Position numbers and translations under genes: made by a program. The notes beneath the pieces are model-generated. The model was not told the DNA's origin and ran no database searches. It saw only the letters and a program-made list of their open reading frames with translations. From JAVBLG01 sp031553655 (lineage in GTDB: Bacteria > Desulfobacterota > Desulfovibrionia > Desulfovibrionales > Desulfovibrionaceae), in contig JAVBLG010000068.1 in assembly GCA_031553655.1 (NCBI GenBank), positions 1-33,824 of the forward strand: a DNA stretch of 33,824 nt. The letters are read 5' to 3'. The number at the start of each line of letters is the position of its first letter. The first letter of the stretch is position 1. This document shows positions 8,015 through 16,240 of this stretch, piece by piece.

Positions 8015-9702
8015 ACGCGAAAATATTATTTCCTCCCCTGCCCGCCCCGACCGAAATGGCTGCCTGGGATCGGGCCGCCATTGCTCTGGGTCTGCCCGAG
8101 GCCATGCTTATGGAGAACGCCGCCAGAGCGGCATTTGACGCGCTGGCTGAAGCTATGGGCAGACAAAACAGAGCAAAAGTGAAACACGAGGGTAAAAAAA
8201 CGGCCATAGAAGCAGTCGAGGCCCCTCCGACTTGCAAACAGCCCATGGCGAATCTTGAAGGAGCGGATATCCTGCTTTTCATGGGCGGGGGCAACAACGG
8301 AGGGGATGCGGCCTGCCTGGCCCGGCATCTTCTGGACGCCGGGGCGCGGCCTCTGGTGCTGCATACAAAGCCTCTCGGCCGCTATAAGGGCGCGGCCGCC
8401 AAGCACATAGACATGGCCAGATCCTGCGGAGTGCTTTTTGTTCCGGCGGCAAAACTCGAGACTGTCAGACGCGGGAAGCCCGCGCCGTGGATTGTGGTTG
8501 ACGGGCTGCTGGGTACCGGGCTTTCCGGGCCGGTAAAAACCGACACGCTGAATTTGATCAGGGAAATAAACAGGCTCGGGCAATCATGTTTTGTGCTGGC
8601 TCTGGATATTCCCTCGGGCCTGGACGGACTTGCTGGCAAACCGCTCCCTGAAGCCGTGCGCGCCGATATGACGGTTACATTTCAAGCGGCCAAGCCGGGC
8701 CTGCTCGCGCCGGGCGCGGCGGAATTCACCGGACGTCTTGAAGTGCGGCCCATAGGCATTCCCTTGAAGGTGCAAACTGAACTTTTACCCGCCCGCCGCC
8801 TGCTCGATGCGCGCGGTTGCGCAAGGCTGCTGCCGCACCCGCGAGCCGGGGCGCACAAGGGCGTATTTGGGCACACGCTGATCGCGGGAGGTTCTCCGGG
8901 CCTGACTGGAGCACCACATCTGGCCGCGTTGGCCGCATTACGCGGCGGCGCGGGCCTGGCCACCATTGCCGCGCCTGCCGGGCTGTGCTCGGAAATAAAG
9001 GGCAACAACCCCAATATTATGACCTTACCCCTGCCCTGCGGTGATAATTGGGACAAAGGCGATTTGACCCCTCTGTTACAGCTAATGACCAATTGCCGAG
9101 GCTTGGCTGTCGGGCCGGGGATGGGGCGCTCCGCTGCCGCTTCCGGCGCGCTGCGCGAAATATTGGCCATGGAAAACCGCCCGGCGGCTGTAATTGACGC
9201 CGACGCGCTGTTTGCCCTGGCGGAATTTTCCCCTTCTGAAACAGATGCGCTGATCCGCGAAAGCGACATTCTTACCCCACATCCGGGTGAAGCGGCCCGG
9301 CTGCTGAACATATCACCATCCGAAGTGCAGGATAACCGTGAAGGCGCGGCCCTGGCTCTGGCCGAAAAGTACCCCGCGCATATTGTATTGAAGGGAGCCG
9401 GTTCCATTCTGGTTCGCCGGGGAGGAGTTCTATACTTTGCGCCTCACGACGAACCGCGCCTGGCCGTAGCCGGTTCGGGCGACGTGCTGGCCGGATGCAT
9501 CGCGGCCTTGCTGGCTGCCGGGGCGGATTCCTTCAGCGCGGCGGCCTGCGGCATAATGTTACATATTATAGCCGGGCAAATGCTTGGGAGGGAGTTTCCA
9601 GCTCGCGGCAACCTGGCCTCGGAAATTGCGGACAGGTTGCCGAAAGCAAAACAACTTCTGGAGGCAAACCTTGATGTACTTTTTAGAGGCAAACCCTCGT
9701 AA
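8011..9702 (+). CDS. nnr: Bifunctional NAD(P)H-hydrate epimerase / ADP-dependent dehydratase
   Basis: Repairs hydrated NADH and NADPH: the N-terminal YjeF_N domain (about 1-240) epimerises NAD(P)HX and the C-terminal ribokinase-like domain (about 265-555) dehydrates it using ADP. Visible motifs are FMGGGNNGGDA and DGLLGTGLSGPV in the first domain, and HKGVFGHTLIAGG, GPGMGRS, ILTPHPGEA, VLKGAGS and AVAGSGDVLAG in the second, the last holding the catalytic aspartate. At 563 residues it is somewhat long; a lysine-rich stretch near residues 50-75 looks like a lineage-specific insertion. It overlaps acpS by 4 bases and its last 20 bases overlap the convergent ThiF-like gene. Confidence 0.94.
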   Translation: MNAKILFPPLPAPTEMAAWDRAAIALGLPEAMLMENAARAAFDALAEAMGRQNRAKVKHEGKKTAIEAVEAPPTCKQPMANLEGADILLFMGGGNNGGDAACLARHLLDAGARPLVLHTKPLGRYKGAAAKHIDMARSCGVLFVPAAKLETVRRGKPAPWIVVDGLLGTGLSGPVKTDTLNLIREINRLGQSCFVLALDIPSGLDGLAGKPLPEAVRADMTVTFQAAKPGLLAPGAAEFTGRLEVRPIGIPLKVQTELLPARRLLDARGCARLLPHPRAGAHKGVFGHTLIAGGSPGLTGAPHLAALAALRGGAGLATIAAPAGLCSEIKGNNPNIMTLPLPCGDNWDKGDLTPLLQLMTNCRGLAVGPGMGRSAAASGALREILAMENRPAAVIDADALFALAEFSPSETDALIRESDILTPHPGEAARLLNISPSEVQDNREGAALALAEKYPAHIVLKGAGSILVRRGGVLYFAPHDEPRLAVAGSGDVLAGCIAALLAAGADSFSAAACGIMLHIIAGQMLGREFPARGNLASEIADRLPKAKQLLEANLDVLFRGKPS

Positions 9703-10498
9703 AACTCTGATCTACCAGATCAAACAACAACATCCCCGCACTCACGGGCTTTCCCGTGAGCAGATTCAATACTTCGCCGCATTGCAGCGACGCGGCCAAC
9801 GACACAGCCGGGGCCAGACTGCCAGTTTGCACCTCAACGCCGTCGCCGGAAGCACCGCCGTCGCCCAGAAAATCGGCCGGGCCGGGTTGCCCCGGCCGGA
9901 CAGTCATTACCCAGCCGGAAAGCCCGGCTATTCCGGCGGAAACCATGGGAATGCCCGCCTCGGTAGCGGCAACCTGCAAGGCCTTGCGATCTTTGAGCCC
10001 GCCCAGGGCATCGACAATCAAGTCAAAAGACCCGGCCATGGCGCGTAGCATTTCGGCGTCCGCAAATTCCGACACAGCCGAAAATTTCACGACCGGGTTG
10101 ATTTTGGCAACGCGCGCCTCAGCGGCCTGGGCCTTGGAGCGGCCCAGGGTTTCTTCAGTGCATAAAAGCTGACGATTACAGTTGCGCGGCTCAAAACTGT
10201 CGCCGTCAATTCCTGTTATCCGCCCTACGCCAAGGCGAGCCAGAATTTCCAGAATATACCCTCCAAGGCCTCCAAGCCCAACCAGCAACACCCGCGAATC
10301 CAGAAGCTTCAACTGGTCTTTGGCCGACAGGGTATTTTTGTTGCGAGCATAACGCGCCGGCCACACTCCGACCTCCAGTGCCCTTTTCTGCGCCATGAGC
10401 AGGCTCACTCCGGAAAGGGCGGCGGCCTCGGCAAGCTCCAGGTCATCCATTTCTACTCGCCCGGTTGACAGAGTGTGAATAATTTCCCTGGTTTTCAT
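9683..10498 (-). CDS. ThiF/MoeB/HesA-family adenylyltransferase
   Basis: E1-like enzyme of 271 residues that would adenylate the C terminus of a small ubiquitin-like sulfur carrier in thiamin, molybdopterin or related sulfur-transfer pathways; the exact partner is not shown here. The nucleotide-binding motif VGLGGLGG lies near residues 83-90, followed by IDGDSFEPRNCNRQLL with the conserved D, R and N-x-x-RQ residues, and LIVDALGGLKDR. The paired CxxC zinc ligands of many family members are not evident, so it may be a HesA or TcdA-type variant. It starts 3 bases after the asnS stop codon with a poor ribosome site, suggesting translational coupling. Confidence 0.82.
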   Translation of the reverse strand: MKTREIIHTLSTGRVEMDDLELAEAAALSGVSLLMAQKRALEVGVWPARYARNKNTLSAKDQLKLLDSRVLLVGLGGLGGYILEILARLGVGRITGIDGDSFEPRNCNRQLLCTEETLGRSKAQAAEARVAKINPVVKFSAVSEFADAEMLRAMAGSFDLIVDALGGLKDRKALQVAATEAGIPMVSAGIAGLSGWVMTVRPGQPGPADFLGDGGASGDGVEVQTGSLAPAVSLAASLQCGEVLNLLTGKPVSAGMLLFDLVDQSFTRVCL

Positions 10499-10501
10499 TT
10501 T

Positions 10502-11869
10502 TTAAAACTCAAGGTTTCCCGGTGTTCTTGGGAAGGGGATCACGTCTCTGATATTAGTTATGCCGGTAAGCATCATCAGCAACCGCTCGAAGCCCATGCC
10601 GAATCCGGCATGAGGCACGGAGCCGAAGCGCCGCAAATCAAGATACCACCAGTAATCTTCAGGCTTCTGGCCCATGCTCTTGATGCGCCGTTCAAGCACG
10701 TCGAGCCGTTCTTCCCTTTGCGAGCCGCCTATAAGCTCGCCGATGCGCGGAACCAGCACGTCCATGGCGGCCACGGTTTCCTGATCTTCATTGATGCGCA
10801 TATAAAAAGCCTTGATGGCCGCAGGATAGTCATAAACAATCACCGGCCTCCGGAAATGCTCCTCGGCCAGATAGCGTTCGTGCTCGGTCTGTAAATCAAC
10901 ACCGAAAGCAACCGGGAACTCGAATTCCCTGCCGGAATCTTCCAGAATATTTATGGCCTCGCCGTAAGAAATGCGGGCAAAGGGCTGCGATAACATGCCT
11001 TTCAGCCGCGCCAGCAGCTCGGTATCCACAAAGCGGTTGAATAAATCCAGATCGGCCGCGCAATTGTCCAGCATATGATTTATGATGTGCGTGGTGAGGT
11101 TCTCGGCCAGATTCATATTGTCGATAAGATCGAAAAAAGCCACCTCCGGCTCGATCATCCAAAATTCGGCGGCATGGCGCGGGGTATTGGAATTTTCCGC
11201 GCGAAAGGTGGGGCCGAAGGAATATACCCTCCCCAGACCCAAAGCCAGAGCTTCGGCCTCAAGCTGCCCCGAAACGGTCAGATTACTTTCTTTGCCGAAA
11301 AAATCCTCAGCCAGATTTTTTTCACCGGGCGGCAGAGTGGTTACCCGAAACATTTCCCCCGCGCCCTCGCAGTCTGACCCGGTAAGCAGCGGCGTATGTA
11401 CCAGGTGGAAATTTTCCTTGCGGAAAAAATCGTGCACGGCAAAAGCAGCTTCGGATCTGATGCGGAAAGCCGCGCCATATTTATTGGTGCGCGGCCGCAG
11501 ATGGGCGATACCGCGCAAGAATTCGTCGGAATGACGCTTTTTCTGCAAGGGAAAGGCTTCCTGATCCGCCAGGCCGAAAACAGTCATTTCCGAAGCATGC
11601 ACTTCCCATTTCTGACCCTTGCCCGGAGATTCCACCAGCGCGCCCGAAACGGAAACGCAGGCCCCTGTATTGACGTCTCCCAGCGCGGCAAAAGCGGCTG
11701 TGCCTTCATTAATGACGCATTGCATGTTGGCCAGACACGAGCCGTCATTAAGCTCCAGAAAAGAAAACCCCTTGGCGTCGCGCCGGGTGCGCACCCAGCC
11801 GCAAATGGTTATTGACGCCTTGGAGGCTTCGGAGGCCAGGGCTTTTATTATCAAAGTTCGCGATGACAT
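10502..11869 (-). CDS. asnS: Asparaginyl-tRNA synthetase
   Basis: Class II synthetase that charges tRNA-Asn with asparagine. The 455-residue protein has an N-terminal OB-fold anticodon-binding domain (ITICGWVRTRRDAKGFSFLELNDGS, about 19-45), class II motif 2 (FGPTFRAENSNTPRHAAEFWMIEPE, about 223-247) and motif 3 (GFGMGFERLLMMLTG, about 425-440), ending in DVIPFPRTPGNLEF, the signature that separates AsnRS from AspRS. Length is normal. GGAG is found about 10 bases before the ATG. It heads a two-gene unit with the ThiF-like gene. Together with glnS nearby it suggests direct charging of both amide amino acids. Confidence 0.95.
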   Translation of the reverse strand: MSSRTLIIKALASEASKASITICGWVRTRRDAKGFSFLELNDGSCLANMQCVINEGTAAFAALGDVNTGACVSVSGALVESPGKGQKWEVHASEMTVFGLADQEAFPLQKKRHSDEFLRGIAHLRPRTNKYGAAFRIRSEAAFAVHDFFRKENFHLVHTPLLTGSDCEGAGEMFRVTTLPPGEKNLAEDFFGKESNLTVSGQLEAEALALGLGRVYSFGPTFRAENSNTPRHAAEFWMIEPEVAFFDLIDNMNLAENLTTHIINHMLDNCAADLDLFNRFVDTELLARLKGMLSQPFARISYGEAINILEDSGREFEFPVAFGVDLQTEHERYLAEEHFRRPVIVYDYPAAIKAFYMRINEDQETVAAMDVLVPRIGELIGGSQREERLDVLERRIKSMGQKPEDYWWYLDLRRFGSVPHAGFGMGFERLLMMLTGITNIRDVIPFPRTPGNLEF

Positions 11870-12156
11870 ATTTCACGACTCCGGCTTGTTTTTATATATT
11901 TGTTAAAAATGCAAACTGTTCCGGCAAAGTTCATAAGGCCTTGAACACTTAGCTCCATTATCATAACAGTATCTAACTCTTTCATTCTCGAGACGCTCCA
12001 GAGGCTGTCTCCAAAGCTAATAGGCCGATTTTGCTTACGTCAACCCTTTCCATTCGCGCAGGGAAACACGGAAAGCAAATCGCGTCAAGACGTATTGGCA
12101 ATCGCCGCCAATATTGGTATTATACCCCGATATTTCACCTCAATGGAAGTAACCGC

Positions 12157-13875
12157 ATGAAAGATTCCCCGAATCCCAACAATAATACCGAATCAACTCC
12201 GGGTCCGGATTTCATCCGCGCCCGCATTGCTGCCGATAATCTATCCGGCCGTTTTAATTCCAGAGTGCATACGCGCTTTCCGCCCGAACCCAACGGCTAC
12301 CTGCATCTCGGACACTCCAAGTCCATATGCCTGAACTTTGGGGTAGCCGCTGAATTTAACGGCAAGTGCAACCTGCGCCTGGACGATACCAATCCCACCA
12401 AAGAAGAAGTGGAATATGTCGATTCCATAAGAGAAGACGTGCGTTGGCTGGGCGGCAATTGGGAGGACCGGGAATTTTATGCCTCGGATTATTTTGAAAA
12501 ACTATATGGCTACGCGGAACAATTGATCAAGCTGGGCAAGGCCTATGTGGAAAGCCTGAGCGCCGATGAAATACGCGAATACCGCGGCACGCTGACCGCA
12601 CCGGGCCGGGAAAGCCCTTGGCGCAACCGGAGCGTGGAAGAAAACCTCGAGCTTTTTCGCCGCATGCGCGCCGGGGAGTTCAAGGACGGTGAATATGTGC
12701 TGCGGGCCAAAATAGACATGTCCTCGCCCAATGTGGTGATGCGTGACCCCGCAATTTACCGCATCCGCCATGCCGACCACCACCGCACCGGCGCCAAGTG
12801 GTGCATTTACCCACTCTATGACTTTGCACACTGCCTCTCCGACTCTATAGAAGGCATCACCCATTCTCTTTGCACACTGGAATTTGAAAACAACCGCGAG
12901 CTTTACGACTGGATTCTCGACACCTTGGGGGTTTATCACCCACAGCAGATTGAATTTGCCCGGCTCAACATCACCCACACGATTCTTTCCAAGCGCAAAC
13001 TGATTCAGCTTGTGCAAGGCGGCTATGTGCGCGGCTGGGACGACCCGCGCATGCCTACGTTAAGTGGACTGCGGCGGCGCGGCGTGCCGGCCGAAGCCCT
13101 GAAGGAATTCTGCGCCCGCATCGGCATGTCCAGGGCCGATTCCACTGTGGAATACAGCTTTCTGGAATTTTGCATACGTGAATACCTCAATGCCGTGGAC
13201 CCCAGAATCATGGCCGTGCTTGACCCGATTAAAGTGACCATTGAAAATTATCCCGAAGGCGAAACGGAAATTTTCGATATGCCCTATCACCCGGAAGATC
13301 CGGCCTTTGGCAAACGCCAAGTGCCGTTCTCGCGAGAAATATATATTGAGCGGGATGATTTTCGTCTCGAAGCCCCTCCCAAATACCACAGACTGGCCCC
13401 AGGCAAGGAAGTGCGGCTGCGTTATGCCTACTTCATCACTTGCAAGGACGTGATTAAGGACGAAAACGGCAATGTGAAAGAAATTGTCTGCACATATGAT
13501 CCCAAATCGCGCGGAGGCGAAAGCCCGGACGGGCGCAAGGTGAAGGGCACCATACACTGGGTTTCGGCCGCTCAGGCCCGCCGGGTTACAGTGCGCCTCT
13601 ATGAGCACCTGTTCAATACGGAAAACCCCAATGCCGTGGAAGAAGGAAAAACATTTCTGGATTATGTGAATCGCGATTCACTGCGTGAAATTGAAGCGCT
13701 GATGGAACCGGCCCCGGCCGAAAACACCGAAATGAAACAGGTTCAATTTGAACGTTTGGGCTACTTCTGCCGCGACAAAGATTCCACCCCCGAGCTTCCG
13801 GTGTTTAACCGTACCGTAACCCTCAAAGATACTTGGGCAAAAATGGAAAAGAAATTTTTACCCAAAAATGCTTGA
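12157..13875 (+). CDS. glnS: Glutaminyl-tRNA synthetase
   Basis: Class I synthetase that charges tRNA-Gln. The 572-residue protein shows the ATP-binding HIGH-type motif in PPEPNGYLHLGHSKS, the substrate region LRLDDTNPTKEE, the tRNA/amino-acid site DFAHCLSDSIEGITHSLCTLEF, and a KMSKS equivalent ILSKRKL. Two C-terminal anticodon-binding beta barrels follow. Glutaminyl identity is supported by the LCTLEFENNRELYDW segment, unlike GluRS. Start placed at MKDSPN because GGAAG lies 8 bases upstream; an in-frame ATG 42 codons earlier gives an unfamiliar leader. The -35 box of the following tRNA gene overlaps its stop codon. Confidence 0.95.
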   Translation: MKDSPNPNNNTESTPGPDFIRARIAADNLSGRFNSRVHTRFPPEPNGYLHLGHSKSICLNFGVAAEFNGKCNLRLDDTNPTKEEVEYVDSIREDVRWLGGNWEDREFYASDYFEKLYGYAEQLIKLGKAYVESLSADEIREYRGTLTAPGRESPWRNRSVEENLELFRRMRAGEFKDGEYVLRAKIDMSSPNVVMRDPAIYRIRHADHHRTGAKWCIYPLYDFAHCLSDSIEGITHSLCTLEFENNRELYDWILDTLGVYHPQQIEFARLNITHTILSKRKLIQLVQGGYVRGWDDPRMPTLSGLRRRGVPAEALKEFCARIGMSRADSTVEYSFLEFCIREYLNAVDPRIMAVLDPIKVTIENYPEGETEIFDMPYHPEDPAFGKRQVPFSREIYIERDDFRLEAPPKYHRLAPGKEVRLRYAYFITCKDVIKDENGNVKEIVCTYDPKSRGGESPDGRKVKGTIHWVSAAQARRVTVRLYEHLFNTENPNAVEEGKTFLDYVNRDSLREIEALMEPAPAENTEMKQVQFERLGYFCRDKDSTPELPVFNRTVTLKDTWAKMEKKFLPKNA

Positions 13876-13901
13876 CAAAATATAATAACGCATTGTAGAT
13901 T
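13872..13901 (+). promoter_or_regulatory. Sigma-70 promoter of tRNA-Lys
   Basis: TTGACA (13872-13877), an 18-base spacer, then TAGATT (13896-13901), placing the start about 28 bases before the mature tRNA. The -35 box overlaps the glnS stop codon. Confidence 0.6.
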
Positions 13902-13935
13902 CGGTAGCTCGCTCACGATGGGGAGCCGATAAAAA

Positions 13936-14011
13936 GGGTCGTTAACTCAAGAGGTAGAGTATCTGCCTTTTAAGCAGAGAGTTGCTGGTTCGAGTCCAGC
14001 ACGACCCACCA
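13936..14011 (+). tRNA. tRNA-Lys (anticodon TTT)
   Basis: A full 76-base cloverleaf with encoded CCA. The acceptor stem is GGGTCGT/ACGACCC, D stem ACTC/GAGT, anticodon stem TCTGC/GCAGA around loop CTTTTAA (anticodon TTT), and T arm GCTGG-TTCGAGT-CCAGC, with discriminator A at 14008 and CCA at 14009-14011. Its 3' 47 bases form the left attachment repeat of the integrated element, so the gene was kept intact by the insertion. Confidence 0.97.
13965..14011 (+). repeat. attL: 47-bp attachment core inside tRNA-Lys
   Basis: From the anticodon stem to the CCA end, this 47-base stretch is identical to 27716-27762. The base before it differs (T here, G at the other copy), so identity stops sharply. 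Such a tRNA 3'-end duplication is the footprint of tyrosine-integrase insertion. A looser AAATCAAG match follows both copies. Confidence 0.93.
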
Positions 14012-14019
14012 TATAAATC

Positions 14020-14056
14020 AAGCCTTTACAGTGAAGTTTGCTGCAAGGGCTTTTTT
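14020..14056 (+). terminator. Element-supplied terminator behind tRNA-Lys
   Basis: AAGCCTTT (14020-14027) pairs with AAGGGCTT (14045-14052) with one G:T pair, followed by a T run (14051-14056). It lies 8 bases after the tRNA, just inside the element, and would replace the terminator displaced to the far side by integration. Confidence 0.6.
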
Positions 14057-14102
14057 CTTTCCACCGCCATTTCCACCAGAAAGCCCTATCCATTTATCCA
14101 TT

Positions 14103-14771
14103 TCAAGCCGCGTTTTTCATAATCTTGAACACACGGACGCGATCCCACTGGCCGCCATGCTTCGCCGGAATGCCGCCCGCGTTCAGGGTGTCGACAATTT
14201 TCTGAAAGCTCTTGCCGATGTCGCGGAGCCGGTGCATTTTGGCCAAAGTTTTTTGTTCTGTCTGGTTCTTTACAAGTTTGCCGTCCACATTATCAAAGCC
14301 ATACGGAACTTCTCCGTAAACTTCGCCCTTCTCTTTTTTGCGAGCCAAAGCGCCGCTGACACGCTCCGAAGTAATCCCGCGTTCCATTTCGGCCAGGGCT
14401 GCCGTGAGGGTGAAGAAAAACTTGCCCATGGCGCTCTGAGTGTCCAGGGATTCAGATATGGAATGCAGGGCCACGCCGCGCCGGTCGAAGTCCTGGGCCG
14501 TATTCAGGGCGTCAACGGTGTTGCGGAACATGCGATCCAGCTTGATTATGATCACAGCGTCAATGTCCTTGCCTCTGGTCATGGCCAGCACCTTTTGCAC
14601 TCCGGGGCGCTTGAGGTCTTTGGCGCTCTTGCCCGCGTCTTCAACTATGCCCACAAGGTCGAGGTCTTTGGTGAGGGCATAGGCTTCGATTTTGGCCCGC
14701 TGCGCGTCAAGGCTTATGCCATGGGTGGCCTGCTCCTCTGTGGACACTCTGATATATCCTATCGCCTTCAT
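14103..14771 (-). CDS. Serine recombinase (resolvase/invertase family)
   Basis: Site-specific DNA recombinase of 222 residues. The resolvase catalytic domain covers about 1-140: nucleophile serine at position 10 in YIRVSTEEQ, SLDAQRAKI, and the arginine-bearing KLDRMFRN segment, followed by the long helix ending in MERGITSERVSGALARKK. The short C-terminal part (VPYGFD... to the end) looks like the start of a large-serine-recombinase domain or a DNA-binding tail, much shorter than in large serine integrases. It lies next to attL and its ATG overlaps the stop of the upstream membrane protein gene (ATGA). It might resolve multimers or invert a segment; no obvious target repeats were found. Confidence 0.85.
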   Translation of the reverse strand: MKAIGYIRVSTEEQATHGISLDAQRAKIEAYALTKDLDLVGIVEDAGKSAKDLKRPGVQKVLAMTRGKDIDAVIIIKLDRMFRNTVDALNTAQDFDRRGVALHSISESLDTQSAMGKFFFTLTAALAEMERGITSERVSGALARKKEKGEVYGEVPYGFDNVDGKLVKNQTEQKTLAKMHRLRDIGKSFQKIVDTLNAGGIPAKHGGQWDRVRVFKIMKNAA

Positions 14772-15322
14772 GACTTTCTGTGCCTACATCTGAACAGGGC
14801 CAGCCCCGCATGTACCCACAAGGGAGTAGTGAGGGCGAAAACCGCGCCCGCCCACCAGGGGTTAAGCTTCAGCGCCACACATATGGCCAGCCCTCCGATT
14901 GTGGCAAAGAGATTGACCATGCCAGCCACAAGAAAACACATTTTTAAATAAAAACTGTACTTATCTTTTTCAAGCAACAGATCTTGAATCCCCATGGTGC
15001 GCCGTTGGGCACTTTCAAACAAATAGCCTAAACTGCCCAAAGCCTCCAGGATGTGAGACGCGCTGTTCCCGGCCTGATAGATATTCTGACTGATCCCCAA
15101 AAGAGCCCGGCACTGTTGGTCAACGTATTCATCTTCGCAGGTGCCCACATTCGATTTGCGGTCGGGATGATCTATGGCTTTCCTTACCAATTTTGGCAAA
15201 AAATCTATAAACTCGCTCAATTCCCGGCTGCGCTTATGTACGTCCAAAGCGAGCTTGGTCAAATCCATGTTCATCTCGTCGCCCGTGCGGTAAAAGGGCG
15301 CTGGCTTGCCTTCGTTACTCAT
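14768..15322 (-). CDS. Unknown protein with two C-terminal membrane segments
   Basis: A 184-residue protein I do not recognise. The first 120 residues look soluble and helical, with two cysteines; two hydrophobic segments follow at about 126-148 and 153-176, joined by a short NPWW turn, and the end is basic (RCRHRKS), suggesting a cytoplasmic tail. It overlaps both neighbours: GAGGTG precedes its ATG within the previous gene's end, and its TGA overlaps the recombinase ATG, so all three form one minus-strand unit. The helical-domain-plus-two-TM layout is reminiscent of membrane effectors or of holins, but neither is shown. Confidence 0.7.
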   Translation of the reverse strand: MSNEGKPAPFYRTGDEMNMDLTKLALDVHKRSRELSEFIDFLPKLVRKAIDHPDRKSNVGTCEDEYVDQQCRALLGISQNIYQAGNSASHILEALGSLGYLFESAQRRTMGIQDLLLEKDKYSFYLKMCFLVAGMVNLFATIGGLAICVALKLNPWWAGAVFALTTPLWVHAGLALFRCRHRKS

Positions 15323-15611
15323 GGTGGCTCACCTCCCGCGCATCGGGGTCAATTCCTGGCGTGGGGTCTTCACCGATGTAATACCCATGCGCCTGCCACA
15401 CGTCATGGCCGATGTTGCACAGGATACGGGCCAGACCATCCGGGGCATATTCCGACAGGGCGAGCTTTTCACCAGCGCAAGCCGTTAAAACTTCCTCCAG
15501 GAACGTAAGTTGGGAAACAGCGCCGCTGCAATCGATGCATTTGGCCCTGATCGCCTTGATCGGTGTCCTGTTGATTTGTGGGGCATAAGGCGTTAATAAA
15601 GAAGTAGCCAT
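15315..15611 (-). CDS. Small unknown protein with a CxxC motif
   Basis: A 98-residue protein. Its segment TPIKAIRAKCIDCSG resembles the start of small phage proteins that continue with a second cysteine pair and bind zinc, but here the second pair is absent; a lone cysteine occurs in LTACAG and one in LARILCNIG. The function is unknown. The start is set at MATSLL because GGAG lies 8 bases upstream, rather than at an ATG 14 codons earlier. It is first in a minus-strand unit with the membrane protein and the recombinase, facing the Cro/CI-type regulator across about 140 bases. Confidence 0.65.
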   Translation of the reverse strand: MATSLLTPYAPQINRTPIKAIRAKCIDCSGAVSQLTFLEEVLTACAGEKLALSEYAPDGLARILCNIGHDVWQAHGYYIGEDPTPGIDPDAREVSHHE

Positions 15612-15696
15612 TTCAACATCTCCTAAATGTTGGTTGTGGTTAGGCCCAGCCAAGAAAGTACCAGTTTCTAGTTGGGCCGTTTTGTTGCGTTAAAAA

Positions 15697-15716
15697 CACA
15701 GTACGATAGTACAGTG
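15697..15716. promoter_or_regulatory. Operator-like palindrome between divergent genes
   Basis: CACAGTACGATAGTACAGTG is an imperfect palindrome (16 of 20 positions symmetric) with GTAC repeated around GATA. It lies between the Cro/CI-type regulator and the divergent minus-strand unit, where a repressor site is expected. Confidence 0.45.
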
Positions 15717-15751
15717 AATAAGTCAATACAAAATAATATAAGAAGATAAAA

Positions 15752-15958
15752 ATGTTTATAAGCAAAGTTAAAAATATAATGAAAAATCAAGGCAAAACGT
15801 ACGCTGAGATGACCTTGAAAACGGGCTTATCAGACAAAACCATCAGTAAAGCCCGGACGGACGCCGGGATAGCCGAGTGCCGCCTATCCACGCTCAAGCG
15901 GATAGCGGATTACCTGGGGGTGCCGGTGAAAGAGCTTTTTGAGGAAAAAAACGGTTGA
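15752..15958 (+). CDS. Small helix-turn-helix regulator (XRE / Cro-CI type)
   Basis: A 68-residue DNA-binding protein made of a single HTH_3-like domain. KTYAEMTLKTGLSDKTISKAR (about 15-35) carries helices 2 and 3, and LSTLKRIADYLGVPVKELFEE (about 46-66) is the typical closing signature. It has no dimerisation or protease domain, so it resembles Cro or a small repressor. It is the only protein gene of the element clearly on the plus strand and faces the minus-strand unit across an operator-like palindrome, so it probably controls both directions. Confidence 0.85.
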   Translation: MFISKVKNIMKNQGKTYAEMTLKTGLSDKTISKARTDAGIAECRLSTLKRIADYLGVPVKELFEEKNG

Positions 15959-16056
15959 CTTATTTTTTTGTGTTTGGTAGAAAAATTTTGTCGTACATCA
16001 CTTCTTGTGGGTACAGCCTAAATATTCTAAGCCCAGATAAACTATGTACCTTATAT

Positions 16057-16178
16057 GGTTAGGATTGGGATGGATGGGCACGGCTAGGCAAGTTATGCTT
16101 AGGCGCGGTACGGCTCGGCAGGCATCGAATGGTGTGGCGGGAGCAACGTATGGTAACGCACGGCAAGGCACGGTAAGG
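16057..16178. repeat. Array with strict 5-bp period (GGNNN), 25 units
   Basis: Taking units every 5 bases from 16057, the first two positions are GG in 16 of 25 units and contain at least one G in all 25, without loss of register over 122 bases. Typical units are GGCAC, GGCTA, GGCAA, GGTAC, GGCTC. Stop codons interrupt the frames that were read and no start with a ribosome site is seen. Confidence 0.75.
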
Positions 16179-16199
16179 GTCTGTTAATCAGGCACTTTT

Positions 16200-16236
16200 A
16201 GCCTCTCTTTCGTAAGATTGAGGGGCTTTAATTTTT
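16200..16236 (+). terminator. Intrinsic terminator after the 5-bp array
   Basis: AGCCTCTC (16200-16207) pairs with GAGGGGCT (16220-16227), 8 bp with one G:T pair, then TTAATTTTT. It would end a plus-strand transcript starting at the regulator gene and passing through the array. Confidence 0.6.
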
Positions 16237-16240
16237 GCCG

